Assembly (NCBI GenBank): GCA_029938115.1
Contig: JAPYOP010000036.1
Location: 1-47,079 of the forward strand
Direction of reading: 5' to 3'
Origin: Colwellia sp.
Lineage (GTDB): Bacteria; Pseudomonadota; Gammaproteobacteria; Enterobacterales; Alteromonadaceae
DNA length: 47,079 bases
The stretch's first letter is position 1. The number at the start of each line of letters is the position of its first letter. The notes below the pieces were generated by a model. The model made no database searches and was not told the origin of the DNA. It worked only from the letters and a program-made list of their open reading frames with translations. The translations under genes and the position numbers were made by a program. Shown here in pieces: positions 26,232-35,669 of this stretch.

Positions 26232-27809
26232 ATGAGTTTATCACAACAACCAAACGCAAAACATAACGGGCATTGTGCATATAGCGCAAAACAAGTTTTA
26301 GTCAACGAAGCACTTGCTGCTAAAAGTCAGCAATTGGCTATGTATACACTTATGGAGCGTGCAGGGACTGCTGCTTTTAATACACTCTGTCAGCGCTGGT
26401 CGAAGAAAATTCATATTCTGGTGCTTTGCGGCAAAGGTAATAATGGCGGTGACGGTTTTGTGCTTGCCCGTTTGGCGCATGTAAAGGGCATACCGGTTAG
26501 CGTCTTAATTAGTTGTGAAATTACTGATATTAAAGGTGATGCTTTAACGGCTTATCACGCAATGCTTGATGCCGGCGTTAGTGATGTTTTTACTGATAAA
26601 TTAGCCAAGCGCATTAATCAATTTATCGGTGAGGTGATTGTTGATGCACTCTTTGGTATTGGTTTTTATGGTGCTTTAGCGAAGCCACTGCAAGAAATAG
26701 TAACCGCAATAAATAAGCATGATGCCAACGTGTTGAGTATAGATATCCCTTCAGGATTATGTGCAACAACCGGTTTTGTTCGTGATGAACACGCTGTTAT
26801 TGCTGATGTCACGGTTACTTTTATTGTCTACAAGCAAGGTTTGTTAACAGGGCAAGCCGCTAACTTTGTTGGTGATTTGGTTTTGGCTGATATTGGCTTG
26901 GGAAATACTTTTAAGCAACTGGTCGCTAGCGATGTTACCTACCAAACAAGGTATCCATTATTAAATAATGCTAAGCCATTAAAAAAGCGACTGAAGACCT
27001 GCCATAAAGGTAATGTCGGGCAAGTATTATCTATTGGTGGTGGTAAAGGCATGCCCGGAGCCATTCGCTTAGCAAGTGAAGCGGCGTTACGATGTGGCGC
27101 TGCTTTGGTAGCCGTGAGTTGTCATCCTGACAATCAAATTTTTGTTGTTAACGGCAGACCTGAATTAATGCTAGCAGCTAGTGACGCTAAGCAACTGGCT
27201 AGCTCAGCAGTAATAAACAAAGCTAAAGTGATCTTACTTGGGCCAGGGTTAGGCCAAACCGATTGGTCAAAGGCGCTTTTTGATTTGGCTATTGCGTCTA
27301 TGGTCAATTCAAATTCGGCTAGTGCTCATGATGAAAGAGATGAAGATAAATTATTAGTACTTGATGCCGATGGTTTAACTTTGTTATCGCAAACCAAACA
27401 TTTTTGTTCCCGTTGGGTTTTAACGCCACATCCAAAAGAAGCCGCGAGTTTATTGGGCTGCGATGTCGCCACTATAGAAGCTGGTCGCTTTAGTGCGGTA
27501 CGTAATATTGCCAAAAAATATGGCGGCATTTGCATTTTAAAAGGCGCAGGCAGTTTGATATCTGATGGAAAGCACGTTGTCATTAATAGCACGGGCAATG
27601 CTGGCATGGCTGTCGGCGGTATGGGGGACGTACTTGCGGGCATTGTTGCGGCGTTAACTTTACAGGCGAGTGACTATTTTACGGCTACCTGCTTAGCTGT
27701 CTATATTCATGGCGCTGCAGGTGATATTATTGCTAACAAGTATGGAGAACTAGGTATGTTAGCGAGTGATTTATTTGTACCTTTGCAGCACTTGGTTAAC
27801 CAAGAATAA
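26232..27809 (+). CDS. nnr: Bifunctional NAD(P)H-hydrate repair enzyme
   Basis: A 525-residue fusion that repairs damaged NAD(P)HX. The N-terminal half (about 1-225) is the NAD(P)HX epimerase, with MERAGTAAFN and the nucleotide motif GKGNNGGDGFVLARL. The C-terminal half is the ADP-dependent dehydratase of ribokinase-like fold, with GGGKGMPGAIRLASEAALR, LTPHPKEAA and NSTGNAGMAVGGMGDVLAG. Both domains look intact. The start codon lies 29 bases from the divergent queG start. Eighteen bases separate its stop from tsaE, matching the classical yjeF-yjeE order. Confidence 0.95.
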   Translation: MSLSQQPNAKHNGHCAYSAKQVLVNEALAAKSQQLAMYTLMERAGTAAFNTLCQRWSKKIHILVLCGKGNNGGDGFVLARLAHVKGIPVSVLISCEITDIKGDALTAYHAMLDAGVSDVFTDKLAKRINQFIGEVIVDALFGIGFYGALAKPLQEIVTAINKHDANVLSIDIPSGLCATTGFVRDEHAVIADVTVTFIVYKQGLLTGQAANFVGDLVLADIGLGNTFKQLVASDVTYQTRYPLLNNAKPLKKRLKTCHKGNVGQVLSIGGGKGMPGAIRLASEAALRCGAALVAVSCHPDNQIFVVNGRPELMLAASDAKQLASSAVINKAKVILLGPGLGQTDWSKALFDLAIASMVNSNSASAHDERDEDKLLVLDADGLTLLSQTKHFCSRWVLTPHPKEAASLLGCDVATIEAGRFSAVRNIAKKYGGICILKGAGSLISDGKHVVINSTGNAGMAVGGMGDVLAGIVAALTLQASDYFTATCLAVYIHGAAGDIIANKYGELGMLASDLFVPLQHLVNQE

Positions 27810-27827
27810 TGACAATTTTGAGAAGCA

Positions 27828-28325
27828 ATGAAACAGTTAGAATACCTTTTAGCAGATGAAGCGGCGACCATTGCTGTTGGAGCAAACTTAGCTAAAGTAT
27901 TGCAATGGCAAAATGATCAGCAACTGGCACAGCAAGCACTAGTGGTTTTTTTAAATGGTGACTTAGGCGCAGGGAAAACAACATTAACACGAGGTTTTGT
28001 TCGGGGGATGGGACATCAAGGTAATGTGAAAAGCCCGACTTATACTTTAGTTGAACCTTATGAGTTGCCTCCTTGGGAGATTTATCATTTTGATCTTTAT
28101 CGTTTGAGTGACCCAGAAGAATTAGAATACATGGGAATTCGTGACTATTTTAGCGAAAATTGTTGTTGTTTTATCGAATGGCCAGAAAAAGGCGCAGGGC
28201 TATTGGCTAATGCCGATATAATCATTAATATGGTATATAAAGAAGAACAAAGAATTATTGATTTACGAGCTTGTTCGCTACGAGGTCAAGGTGTTTTACA
28301 GCAATTAGAGCAAATGTATTGTTAA
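27828..28325 (+). CDS. tsaE: tRNA t6A threonylcarbamoyltransferase ATPase TsaE
   Basis: A 165-residue ATPase needed with TsaB and TsaD for threonylcarbamoyl-adenosine at position 37 of ANN-decoding tRNAs. The Walker A motif GDLGAGKTT, the SPTYTLV switch segment and HFDLYRLSDPEELEYMGI are all present. GAGAAG precedes the ATG. It belongs to the nnr-tsaE-amiB run; amiB follows after 34 bases. Confidence 0.95.
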   Translation: MKQLEYLLADEAATIAVGANLAKVLQWQNDQQLAQQALVVFLNGDLGAGKTTLTRGFVRGMGHQGNVKSPTYTLVEPYELPPWEIYHFDLYRLSDPEELEYMGIRDYFSENCCCFIEWPEKGAGLLANADIIINMVYKEEQRIIDLRACSLRGQGVLQQLEQMYC

Positions 28326-28359
28326 TGCAGTTTAGAATTAAAGCTATTTAGGGTCAATT

Positions 28360-29691
28360 ATGCGTTTGTTATCCTACATTTTTCCATCGATATTTTGGCT
28401 ATTATTTGCTACGGCACTGTTGAACGCCAGCAATGTTGTCGCAAGTACAAATAGTATTGAAGGAATTCGTGTTTGGCCAGCCCCAGAAAACACTCGTATT
28501 GTTTTTGATCTTAAAAACAAACCTGATTATAAATATTTTACTTTAAGTAAGCCTAGCCGTTTAGTTATTGATTTTAAAGACACAAAAAATAACACGGCGT
28601 TAAAAACCTTAGCCAACAATGATCCACGAATTAAACTCTTTCGTACCAGTACAGCTAAATCGAAAGCAAATACTCGCTTGGTTTTAGAACTCACTAAATC
28701 CTATCAACTTAACGTATTTCCTCTTGCTCCAGCTGGTCAATATGGTGATCGTTTGGTTGTGGACTTACATGATAAAAATGAAAAAGCTAAAACGATAAAG
28801 AAAACGGTACCCAATGGTAAACGAGATATTATTATTGCGATTGTTGCTGGGCATGGGGGGTATGATCCTGGCTCTATTGGCGCTAAAGGCTCATATGAAA
28901 AGCGAGTAACCTTAGCCATTGCCAAAAAATTATCAATATTGATTAATCAAAGACGCGGCTTTAAAGCGGTTATGATCCGCAAGGGTGATTACTATGTAAA
29001 GCATAGTCGTAAAACAGAATTAGCTCGAAAAAACAAAGCCGATTTACTTATTTCTATTCATGCCGATGCGTTTGTATCGCCTAAGCCTCAAGGTGCGTCG
29101 GTTCTTGTACAGTCATCAAGACGAGCAAATTCTGAATTTACTCGTTGGATTGCCAACCGACAAGATGAATCTGAATTACTCGGCGGCGCAGGAGAAATGA
29201 TTAAGAAAACCACGGATAAAAACCTAGCCTTTACACTTGCTGACATGAAAAAAGAACATACCATGTCCAGTAGTTATGAGTTTGCATTGCATGTAATTAA
29301 ACAAATGAAGAAAGTTACTAAGCTTCATAAATCAAAACCAGAAGGTCTGAGCTTGGCTGTATTGAAGTCATCAGATATTCCATCGGTGTTAATTGAAACC
29401 GGTTTTATTTCTAACCCGATAGAAGAAAGAAATCTCAATAGCAAAAATCATCAGCAAAAACTTGCTAAAGCTATTTTTAAAGCGGTGGACAGTTATTTTA
29501 TTGAGAATACTCCTCAAGGTACATTATTGGCTGCGACCACAATGAAAAAGCATAAAGTGCGTAGTGGAGAGTCTTTATCAGTACTTGCTCAACGCTATAA
29601 AATTTCGATTGCTACAATTAAGTCAGTGAATAAATTAAAATCTAACGTATTACGAATTGGTCAAACGCTAAAAATTCCTCGTGCAGGCTAA
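28360..29691 (+). CDS. amiB: N-acetylmuramoyl-L-alanine amidase with AMIN and LysM
   Basis: A 443-residue cell-separation amidase. The signal peptide (about 1-29) is followed by an AMIN domain (about 35-125, IRVWPAPENTRIVFDL), which targets peptidoglycan at the septum. The zinc amidase_3 domain (about 148-375) contains VAGHGGYDPG, SYEKRVTL, SIHADAF and ETGFISNP, carrying the metal ligands and catalytic Glu. A C-terminal LysM domain (about 396-440, KHKVRSGESLSVLAQRYKIS) binds peptidoglycan. In E. coli such enzymes need FtsEX-EnvC activation. The gene sits before mutL as in E. coli; distinguishing AmiB from AmiC relies on that context and the LysM domain. Confidence 0.93.
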   Translation: MRLLSYIFPSIFWLLFATALLNASNVVASTNSIEGIRVWPAPENTRIVFDLKNKPDYKYFTLSKPSRLVIDFKDTKNNTALKTLANNDPRIKLFRTSTAKSKANTRLVLELTKSYQLNVFPLAPAGQYGDRLVVDLHDKNEKAKTIKKTVPNGKRDIIIAIVAGHGGYDPGSIGAKGSYEKRVTLAIAKKLSILINQRRGFKAVMIRKGDYYVKHSRKTELARKNKADLLISIHADAFVSPKPQGASVLVQSSRRANSEFTRWIANRQDESELLGGAGEMIKKTTDKNLAFTLADMKKEHTMSSSYEFALHVIKQMKKVTKLHKSKPEGLSLAVLKSSDIPSVLIETGFISNPIEERNLNSKNHQQKLAKAIFKAVDSYFIENTPQGTLLAATTMKKHKVRSGESLSVLAQRYKISIATIKSVNKLKSNVLRIGQTLKIPRAG

Positions 29692-29713
29692 TACTCTAAA
29701 AATAAGAAAAACT

Positions 29714-31648
29714 ATGACAATTGCAATACTTCCAGCCCGTTTAGCTAACCAAATAGCCGCTGGTGAAGTGGTAGAAAGACCAGCCTCGGTGATCAAAGAG
29801 TTAGTTGAGAACAGCCTAGATGCAGGCGCAACCAGTATTAATATTGATGTTGATAAAGGTGGGGTTAAGCGTATACGCATTAGTGATAATGGTATTGGTA
29901 TTGTTAAAGATGAATTAACTTTAGCGTTAAGCCGTCATGCGACGAGCAAAATAAAAGATTTACGCGATTTAGAAGCGATAGATAGTTTAGGTTTTCGTGG
30001 TGAAGCTTTAGCCAGTATTAGTTCAGTGTCTCGATTAACCCTGATTTCAAAACCAAAAAATCAAGATACTGCATGGCAGGCTAATGCCGAAGGGCGCGAT
30101 ATGGCGGTAACCATAAAGCCTGCCGCCCATCCTGACGGCACCACCATTGAAGTATTAGATTTATTCTTTAATACCCCGGCAAGACGCAAGTTTTTACGTA
30201 CAGACAAAACAGAATTCAATCATATTGATGAGGTTATTCGCCGCATTGCTTTAGCTCGTTTTGATGTTACTTTTTCATTAACTCACAATGGCAAAATGGT
30301 ACGTCAGTATCGAGCAGCAGCAACTAAAGCACAAAATGCTAAACGTGTTGCCATGGTGTGTGGACAGAAGTTTGTTGATAATGCCATCGAAGTTAATTGC
30401 GCGCATGATGATATGATTTTTTCTGGTTGGTTAGCCAAGCCGAGCTTTGCCCGTAATCAAAATGACCTTTGCTATAGTTATGTTAATGGCAGAATGATGC
30501 GTGATAAATTAATCAATCATGCTATTCGCCAAGCCTATGCTGATTTATTACCACCTGACACTTATCCGGCTTTTGTGCTATTTTTAGCATTAGATTACCG
30601 TGAAGTTGATGTTAATGTTCATCCGGCAAAGCATGAAGTGCGCTTTCATCAAAGTCGCTATGTTCATGACTTTATTTATTCTGTTTGCCATAAAGCGTTA
30701 ATTGAAAACAACCATCCTTTAGATTTTAATGAAGATGAGTCAACTCCGCTAGGTGTAAATCAACAGGCTATAACTGGGCAAGCAGTGAACTTTCAAACCG
30801 TGCAGCCTAGTGAAAATGTGCAATATGCCCGTCCTGAATATGTTAAACCACTGCAACAAATATCTGAACAGCAAGTCAATGAAACGGCCTATAAAGCTAA
30901 CTCTGTTACGGGTGGATATAGTTCAAGGCCATCGATAACTAAAGCGGCAGTAGAGAATTATCAACAATTGATGACACCTGCCACGAGTGAAAATAGTGCA
31001 CCAATAAATTCTGCTGAATTAAATTTGATTAACACAGAGCCTCAATTAACGAATGACTTCTTCCTAAGTGTTGAGCAAAAAAGTTATGGTGTATTTAAAC
31101 ATCAAGGCCGTTTACGTTTGTTATCTTTATGTGCGTTAGCGCTGCAAGTACATAAAAGTAAAGTAGCTATCAGTTGGCAAGCCAATGATTCAAAGGTAAA
31201 CAAGGGGTTAATTAGTCAACCGTTGCTATTGCCGGTAGTGTTAACGCTTTCAGAATTACAATTTAATGTCGCACAAACACATCAAGCAAAGCTGGCGCTA
31301 GCGGGTATCGTTTTCACTATTAATGATGGCGTGACTAAAAAAGGGCGAGTTCAAATACGTCAGTTTCCAGCGCTGTTACGTGATAAAGATATCAACAGTA
31401 CTTTTACGACTATTATTGATGAATTAGAACAATATAATCATGATGATAGCAGTGACGATAATAATATTATCTCTGCTGTTGCTAGCGTTTTAGTTGTGCA
31501 GAGTTATGATGAAGTGCAAGCGCAAGTTTTATGGCAAAGTGCTAAAAATGTACTTTGTGAGCAAAAAATAGAGTCAATACTCTTGAATTCAGCCACCTTA
31601 GACCTTACATCATCTATTAAGCAGTTAAAATCTATTACCGAACATTAA
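29714..31648 (+). CDS. mutL: DNA mismatch repair protein MutL
   Basis: About 644 residues. The N-terminal GHKL ATPase holds ILPARLANQIAAGEVVERP, ELVENSLDAGA, DNGIGI and GFRGEALASI; the transducer region ends in the highly conserved VNGRMMRD and VDVNVHPAKHEVRF. A variable Gln/Ser/Asn-rich linker (about 340-455) leads to the C-terminal dimerisation domain. The DQHAxxE endonuclease motif is absent, as in enteric MutL that works with MutH. Starting at the GTG 29681 would add 11 residues and overlap amiB; the ATG at 29714 matches the family start. Confidence 0.96.
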   Translation: MTIAILPARLANQIAAGEVVERPASVIKELVENSLDAGATSINIDVDKGGVKRIRISDNGIGIVKDELTLALSRHATSKIKDLRDLEAIDSLGFRGEALASISSVSRLTLISKPKNQDTAWQANAEGRDMAVTIKPAAHPDGTTIEVLDLFFNTPARRKFLRTDKTEFNHIDEVIRRIALARFDVTFSLTHNGKMVRQYRAAATKAQNAKRVAMVCGQKFVDNAIEVNCAHDDMIFSGWLAKPSFARNQNDLCYSYVNGRMMRDKLINHAIRQAYADLLPPDTYPAFVLFLALDYREVDVNVHPAKHEVRFHQSRYVHDFIYSVCHKALIENNHPLDFNEDESTPLGVNQQAITGQAVNFQTVQPSENVQYARPEYVKPLQQISEQQVNETAYKANSVTGGYSSRPSITKAAVENYQQLMTPATSENSAPINSAELNLINTEPQLTNDFFLSVEQKSYGVFKHQGRLRLLSLCALALQVHKSKVAISWQANDSKVNKGLISQPLLLPVVLTLSELQFNVAQTHQAKLALAGIVFTINDGVTKKGRVQIRQFPALLRDKDINSTFTTIIDELEQYNHDDSSDDNNIISAVASVLVVQSYDEVQAQVLWQSAKNVLCEQKIESILLNSATLDLTSSIKQLKSITEH

Positions 31649-31671
31649 TATCAAAGTGAGAGTTTTACTAA

Positions 31672-32613
31672 GTGTCAGTTATTAGTTCAGCCAAGCAACC
31701 TCCTGTTATTTGTTTAATGGGGCCAACGGCATCGGGTAAAACCGCATTAGCTATGGCTTTGCATGACGCTTTACCTTGCGATATTATCAGTGTTGATTCT
31801 GCGTTAATTTATAGAGATATGAATATAGGTACAGCTAAGCCAACGCCTGATGAACTATCGAAATATCCACACCGTTTGATAAACCTTCGTGATGCAGCAC
31901 AAAGCTATTCAGCAGCAGATTTTTGTCAAGATGCTTTAGCTGAAATCGCCAAAATTAGAGCTAATAACCGCATTCCTTTGTTGGTTGGCGGTACTATGAT
32001 GTATTTTAAAAGCTTAATTGAAGGGATATCGCCTTTGCCTGCGGCGAATAGTGATATTAGAGAGAAAATTGAAATTGAAGCAGCAGAGCAGGGGTGGGAA
32101 GTTATGCATCAGCAATTAACCGATATAGACCCTATTTCAGCTGAGCGTATTCACCCTAATGATCCGCAGCGTTTAACTCGAGCTTTAGAAGTTTTTCGCT
32201 TAACCGGAAACACTTTGACACAATTAACTCAAATTAAAGGTGATAAGCTTGATGGCGATGTTTTACAATTTGCTATAACGCCAAAAGAACGTAGCACTTT
32301 ACATAGTCGTATTGAGTTGCGTTATCAGCAAATGATAGCGCAAGGGTTTGAACAAGAAGTCATTAAACTGAAAAACCGCGATGATCTTCATGAGAACTTA
32401 CCATCAATTCGCTGCGTAGGTTATCGTCAAATGTGGCAATACCTTAATGGTGAGAATGATCACAAAGAAATGGTTTTTAGAGGTGTTTGCGCAACTAGGC
32501 AATTAGCCAAAAGGCAGCTTACTTGGCTTAGGAATTGGCCTGAATTACAGTGGTTAACAACAGATGATGAAACAAATTTGTCACAAGTTTTAGCTGCAGT
32601 TGGCAAATGTTAA
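31672..32613 (+). CDS. miaA: tRNA dimethylallyltransferase
   Basis: A 313-residue enzyme that prenylates A37 of UNN-decoding tRNAs. The P-loop GPTASGKT is at residues 17-24, followed by [19 protein letters not shown], the DMAPP/tRNA-binding region and [10 protein letters not shown] with the C-terminal [17 protein letters not shown] motif. It starts with GTG preceded by a GAGAG run. It lies between mutL and hfq as in other gammaproteobacteria. Confidence 0.96.
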   Translation: MSVISSAKQPPVICLMGPTASGKTALAMALHDALPCDIISVDSALIYRDMNIGTAKPTPDELSKYPHRLINLRDAAQSYSAADFCQDALAEIAKIRANNRIPLLVGGTMMYFKSLIEGISPLPAANSDIREKIEIEAAEQGWEVMHQQLTDIDPISAERIHPNDPQRLTRALEVFRLTGNTLTQLTQIKGDKLDGDVLQFAITPKERSTLHSRIELRYQQMIAQGFEQEVIKLKNRDDLHENLPSIRCVGYRQMWQYLNGENDHKEMVFRGVCATRQLAKRQLTWLRNWPELQWLTTDDETNLSQVLAAVGKC

Positions 32614-32667
32614 TATTATTAACTATAAATATAGTAGCTATCATTAAGCAATATTAAAATATTGGTG

Positions 32668-32673
32668 TATAAT
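32668..32673 (+). promoter_or_regulatory. Candidate -10 box of hfq
   Basis: A perfect TATAAT sits in the 168-base gap before hfq, about 110 bases ahead of the start. A convincing -35 box is not seen at the usual distance (nearest TTAAGC). A promoter in this gap is expected, because hfq in relatives has its own. Confidence 0.4.
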
Positions 32674-32781
32674 TAGTTGGTTATATGCTGAGGATTAGCA
32701 CAATTTATCATTAATCAGATTCATAATTAAATAATGTTTTGATTAATAACTTTATCAATAATAAAAAAAAGGAGCCATATA

Positions 32782-33027
32782 ATGGCAAAAGGTCAATCTT
32801 TACAAGACCCATTTTTGAATGCTTTACGTCGTGATCGCATTCCAGTTGCAATTTATTTAGTCAACGGTATTAAGTTACAAGGACAAGTAGAATCATTTGA
32901 TCAATTTGTAATCTTGTTGAAGAACACCGTTAGTCAAATGGTTTATAAACATGCCATTTCAACCGTTGTTCCTGCACGTGCAGTAAATACCGCTCCAATG
33001 GCGAATCAAGTTGACTCAGAAGAGTAA
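32782..33027 (+). CDS. hfq: RNA chaperone Hfq
   Basis: An 81-residue Sm-like protein that pairs small RNAs with mRNAs. Sm1 ([37 protein letters not shown], here shown in part as [13 protein letters not shown]) and Sm2 ([12 protein letters not shown]) are canonical, including the distal- and proximal-face residues and the rim Arg pair. The C-terminal tail is short compared with the E. coli protein (102 residues). AAGGAG precedes the ATG. Confidence 0.98.
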   Translation: MAKGQSLQDPFLNALRRDRIPVAIYLVNGIKLQGQVESFDQFVILLKNTVSQMVYKHAISTVVPARAVNTAPMANQVDSEE

Positions 33028-33046
33028 GACATATTTTTAGTCTTAC
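33024..33046 (+). terminator. Hairpin overlapping the hfq stop codon
   Basis: GTAAGAC and GTCTTAC form 7-base arms around a 9-base loop. The left arm includes the hfq stop codon. CCTATTTTG follows, a weak T-run. Partial termination or 3'-end processing of hfq mRNA is possible. Confidence 0.4.
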
Positions 33047-33084
33047 CCTATTTTGACAGTCACTATTCATAAGGTTTAACGCAG

Positions 33085-34368
33085 TTGTTTGATCGTTTTC
33101 AAGCAGGTGAACAGGCTGTGCTTGTTCACTTAGATTTCCCCGATGAAAGTACCCGAGAAGATTTAACCGAATTTAAAATGTTGGTTTCTTCTGCTGGGGT
33201 AAATGAACTAACCGTAGTTTCTGGTAAGCGTAGTACTCCACATCCCAAATTTTTTGTTGGCTCCGGTAAAGCAGACGAAATAGCAGAAGCTGTTCGTTTG
33301 TTTGATGCTGATGTCGTACTGTTTAATCATAGTTTATCCCCTTCGCAAGAAAAAAATATTGAAGCCTTATGTCAATGTCGAGTAGTTGATAGAACTACGC
33401 TGATTCTTGATATATTTGCCCAGCGTGCACGTACCCATGAAGGTAAATTGCAAGTTGAGTTAGCCCAATTACGCCATATGAGTAGCCGATTAATTCGCGG
33501 TTGGACTCATCTTGAGCGACAAAAAGGTGGTATTGGTCTGCGTGGCCCAGGTGAAACTCAACTAGAAACCGATAGACGTTTATTACGTGAGCGCATGATT
33601 AACATTCGCAAACGATTAGAAAAAGTTGAAAAACAAAGACAGCAAGGTCGACGTTCTAGAACACGTGCCGAACTGCCAACCTTGTCACTTGTAGGCTACA
33701 CTAATGCTGGAAAATCTACATTATTTAATGTTTTAACTCGATCAACCGTTTATGCAGCGGATCAGCTTTTTGCCACTTTAGACCCGACCTTGAGAAGAAT
33801 TCAACTCGAAGGTGTCGGTGGCGTGATTTTAGCGGATACGGTTGGTTTTATTCGTCATTTACCTCATGATTTGGTCGCCGCATTCAAAGCAACATTAACC
33901 GAAACTCGTGAAGCTGAATTGCTACTCCATGTGGTTGATATTTCTGATGACAGACGCAGTGAGAATATTGAACAAGTTGAATATGTATTATCTGAAATAG
34001 ACGCGGATGAAGTTCCTCAGCTTATTATTTGTAATAAAATTGATAATTTAGATGATGTTGAACCACGAATAGACCGAGATGATCAAGGTCGACCAATAAG
34101 AGTTTGGTTGTCAGCGCAAGCTAATATTGGCATTGATTTATTTTTCACTGCATTAACAGAGCGTTTAGGCAGTCAAGTTGTTGAACAGCAATTAGTCATT
34201 CCCCCTATTGCCGGAAAACTGCGTGGAGCCTTGTATAAATTACAGTGTATAAAGCATGAATATTACGATGAAGAAGGCCTTTGTCACCTTAATATAAAGC
34301 TGCCAAAACGAGAATGGGATAGACTGGTAAAGCAAGAAGATAATGAAATTGAGCAATATATTAACTGA
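33085..34368 (+). CDS. hflX: Ribosome-splitting GTPase HflX
   Basis: A 427-residue GTPase that dissociates stalled or hibernating 70S ribosomes. The N-terminal HflX domain (KRSTPHPKFFVGSGKADEI ... HEGKLQVELAQL ... RLIRGWTHLERQ) is followed by the G domain with GYTNAGKST, DTVGFIRHLP and NKID. Initiation appears to be at TTG (33085) with AAGG ten bases ahead; no ATG or GTG lies closer to the conserved start. It follows hfq by 57 bases and precedes hflKC. Confidence 0.95.
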   Translation: MFDRFQAGEQAVLVHLDFPDESTREDLTEFKMLVSSAGVNELTVVSGKRSTPHPKFFVGSGKADEIAEAVRLFDADVVLFNHSLSPSQEKNIEALCQCRVVDRTTLILDIFAQRARTHEGKLQVELAQLRHMSSRLIRGWTHLERQKGGIGLRGPGETQLETDRRLLRERMINIRKRLEKVEKQRQQGRRSRTRAELPTLSLVGYTNAGKSTLFNVLTRSTVYAADQLFATLDPTLRRIQLEGVGGVILADTVGFIRHLPHDLVAAFKATLTETREAELLLHVVDISDDRRSENIEQVEYVLSEIDADEVPQLIICNKIDNLDDVEPRIDRDDQGRPIRVWLSAQANIGIDLFFTALTERLGSQVVEQQLVIPPIAGKLRGALYKLQCIKHEYYDEEGLCHLNIKLPKREWDRLVKQEDNEIEQYIN

Positions 34369-34511
34369 TACAGTTCTTTTTATTGTAAATTAATGTGTTA
34401 ATCCCCATATAGAGTCTTATAAAACAAATCGTTTTGTCATAAACTTGTTTAATTGATAAAACAACACCAGTAACAAGTATTTAAATAATTACTAACCTAG
34501 CGGAGAACAAC

Positions 34512-35666
34512 ATGGCTTGGAACGAACCGGGGAATAATGATAAAGACCCCTGGAAAAACAAAGGTGGTAAAAACCAAGGTCCACCAGACTTAGATGAATT
34601 ACTTAATGATTTAGGTAAAAAAGTCAGTGGTATCTTTGGCGGAAAAGGTGGAAAGTCTTCAGGTGGTTCAACACCGTCTGGCAAGAGCTTTTCCAGTATT
34701 GGTATCAGCTTAGTCGTTATTATTGCACTGGTTGTGTATGCTTTTAGTGGTTTTTACACCATCAAAGAAGCGGAAAAAGGCATTGTACTAAAATTTGGTC
34801 AGTTTTCAGGCACGGTTGATCCAGGTATTAATTGGAAGTGGACTTTTATTGACCGCATTATTCCGGTTGATATGCAAAGTACTCGTGAAATGCAATCATC
34901 TGGTTTTATGTTGACTCAAGATGAAAATGTTGTACGTGTTGATATGCAAATTCAATATCGTGTCGTTAATGCGCGCAATTATATTTTTAGTGTTACTGAT
35001 GCTGTTGATAGTTTAAATCAATCACTTGATAGTGCTCTGCGCTATGTTGTTGGTCATGCCATTATGGATGACATTCTAACCAGTGGTCGTGAACAAATTC
35101 GTCAATCGGTTTGGAAAGAGTTAGAGAAAATCATAGAACCTTATAACTTAGGTATAATGATTGTAGATGTTAACTTTAAAGACGCTCGCCCACCAAATGA
35201 AGTAAAAGATTCATTTGATGATGCCATTGCCGCGCAAGAAGATGAAGTGCGTTTTTTACGTGAAGCTGAAGCTTATGCTCGTGGTATTGAACCCCGTGCT
35301 CGTGGTCGTGTGAAGCGTATGGAACAAGAGGCTATTGCTTACAAAGATCGCACTGTGTTAGACGCACAAGGTGAAGTCGCTCGCTTTGAAAAAATTCTAC
35401 CGGAATATCAAGCTGCGCCAGAAGTAACACGTCAACGCTTATATATTGCAACCATGGAAAAAGTTTACAGCAATACCAGTAAAGTTATGGTTGATGTTGA
35501 AGGTGGTAATAGCATGATGTATTTACCGCTTGATAAAATTATGCAGCAGCAATCTACAACTCAGCGCACTGCACCGCAGTCATACTCGCAGCCGCAACAA
35601 CCCGATCTTAATTCATCACCCGCTAGTTCAGGGCGAAATGACAGATTTAACAGTGGGAGAAACTAA
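34512..35666 (+). CDS. hflK: FtsH modulator HflK
   Basis: A 384-residue SPFH-domain protein of the inner membrane that cages the FtsH protease with HflC. A Gly/Lys/Asp-rich cytoplasmic N-terminus (WNEPGNNDKDPWKNKGGKNQ) typical of HflK leads to one transmembrane helix (about 62-80). The SPFH/band-7 domain (about 82-260) and a long Ala/Glu-rich helix follow, and a Gln/Pro/Ser-rich tail closes the protein. GGAGAACAAC precedes the ATG. The stop is three bases before hflC. Confidence 0.95.
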   Translation: MAWNEPGNNDKDPWKNKGGKNQGPPDLDELLNDLGKKVSGIFGGKGGKSSGGSTPSGKSFSSIGISLVVIIALVVYAFSGFYTIKEAEKGIVLKFGQFSGTVDPGINWKWTFIDRIIPVDMQSTREMQSSGFMLTQDENVVRVDMQIQYRVVNARNYIFSVTDAVDSLNQSLDSALRYVVGHAIMDDILTSGREQIRQSVWKELEKIIEPYNLGIMIVDVNFKDARPPNEVKDSFDDAIAAQEDEVRFLREAEAYARGIEPRARGRVKRMEQEAIAYKDRTVLDAQGEVARFEKILPEYQAAPEVTRQRLYIATMEKVYSNTSKVMVDVEGGNSMMYLPLDKIMQQQSTTQRTAPQSYSQPQQPDLNSSPASSGRNDRFNSGRN

Positions 35667-35669
35667 GAT

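Noticed and set aside
34481-34684. Minus-strand open frame rich in Pro and Phe
   Set aside because: It is the antisense shadow of the Gly/Lys-rich N-terminus of hflK.
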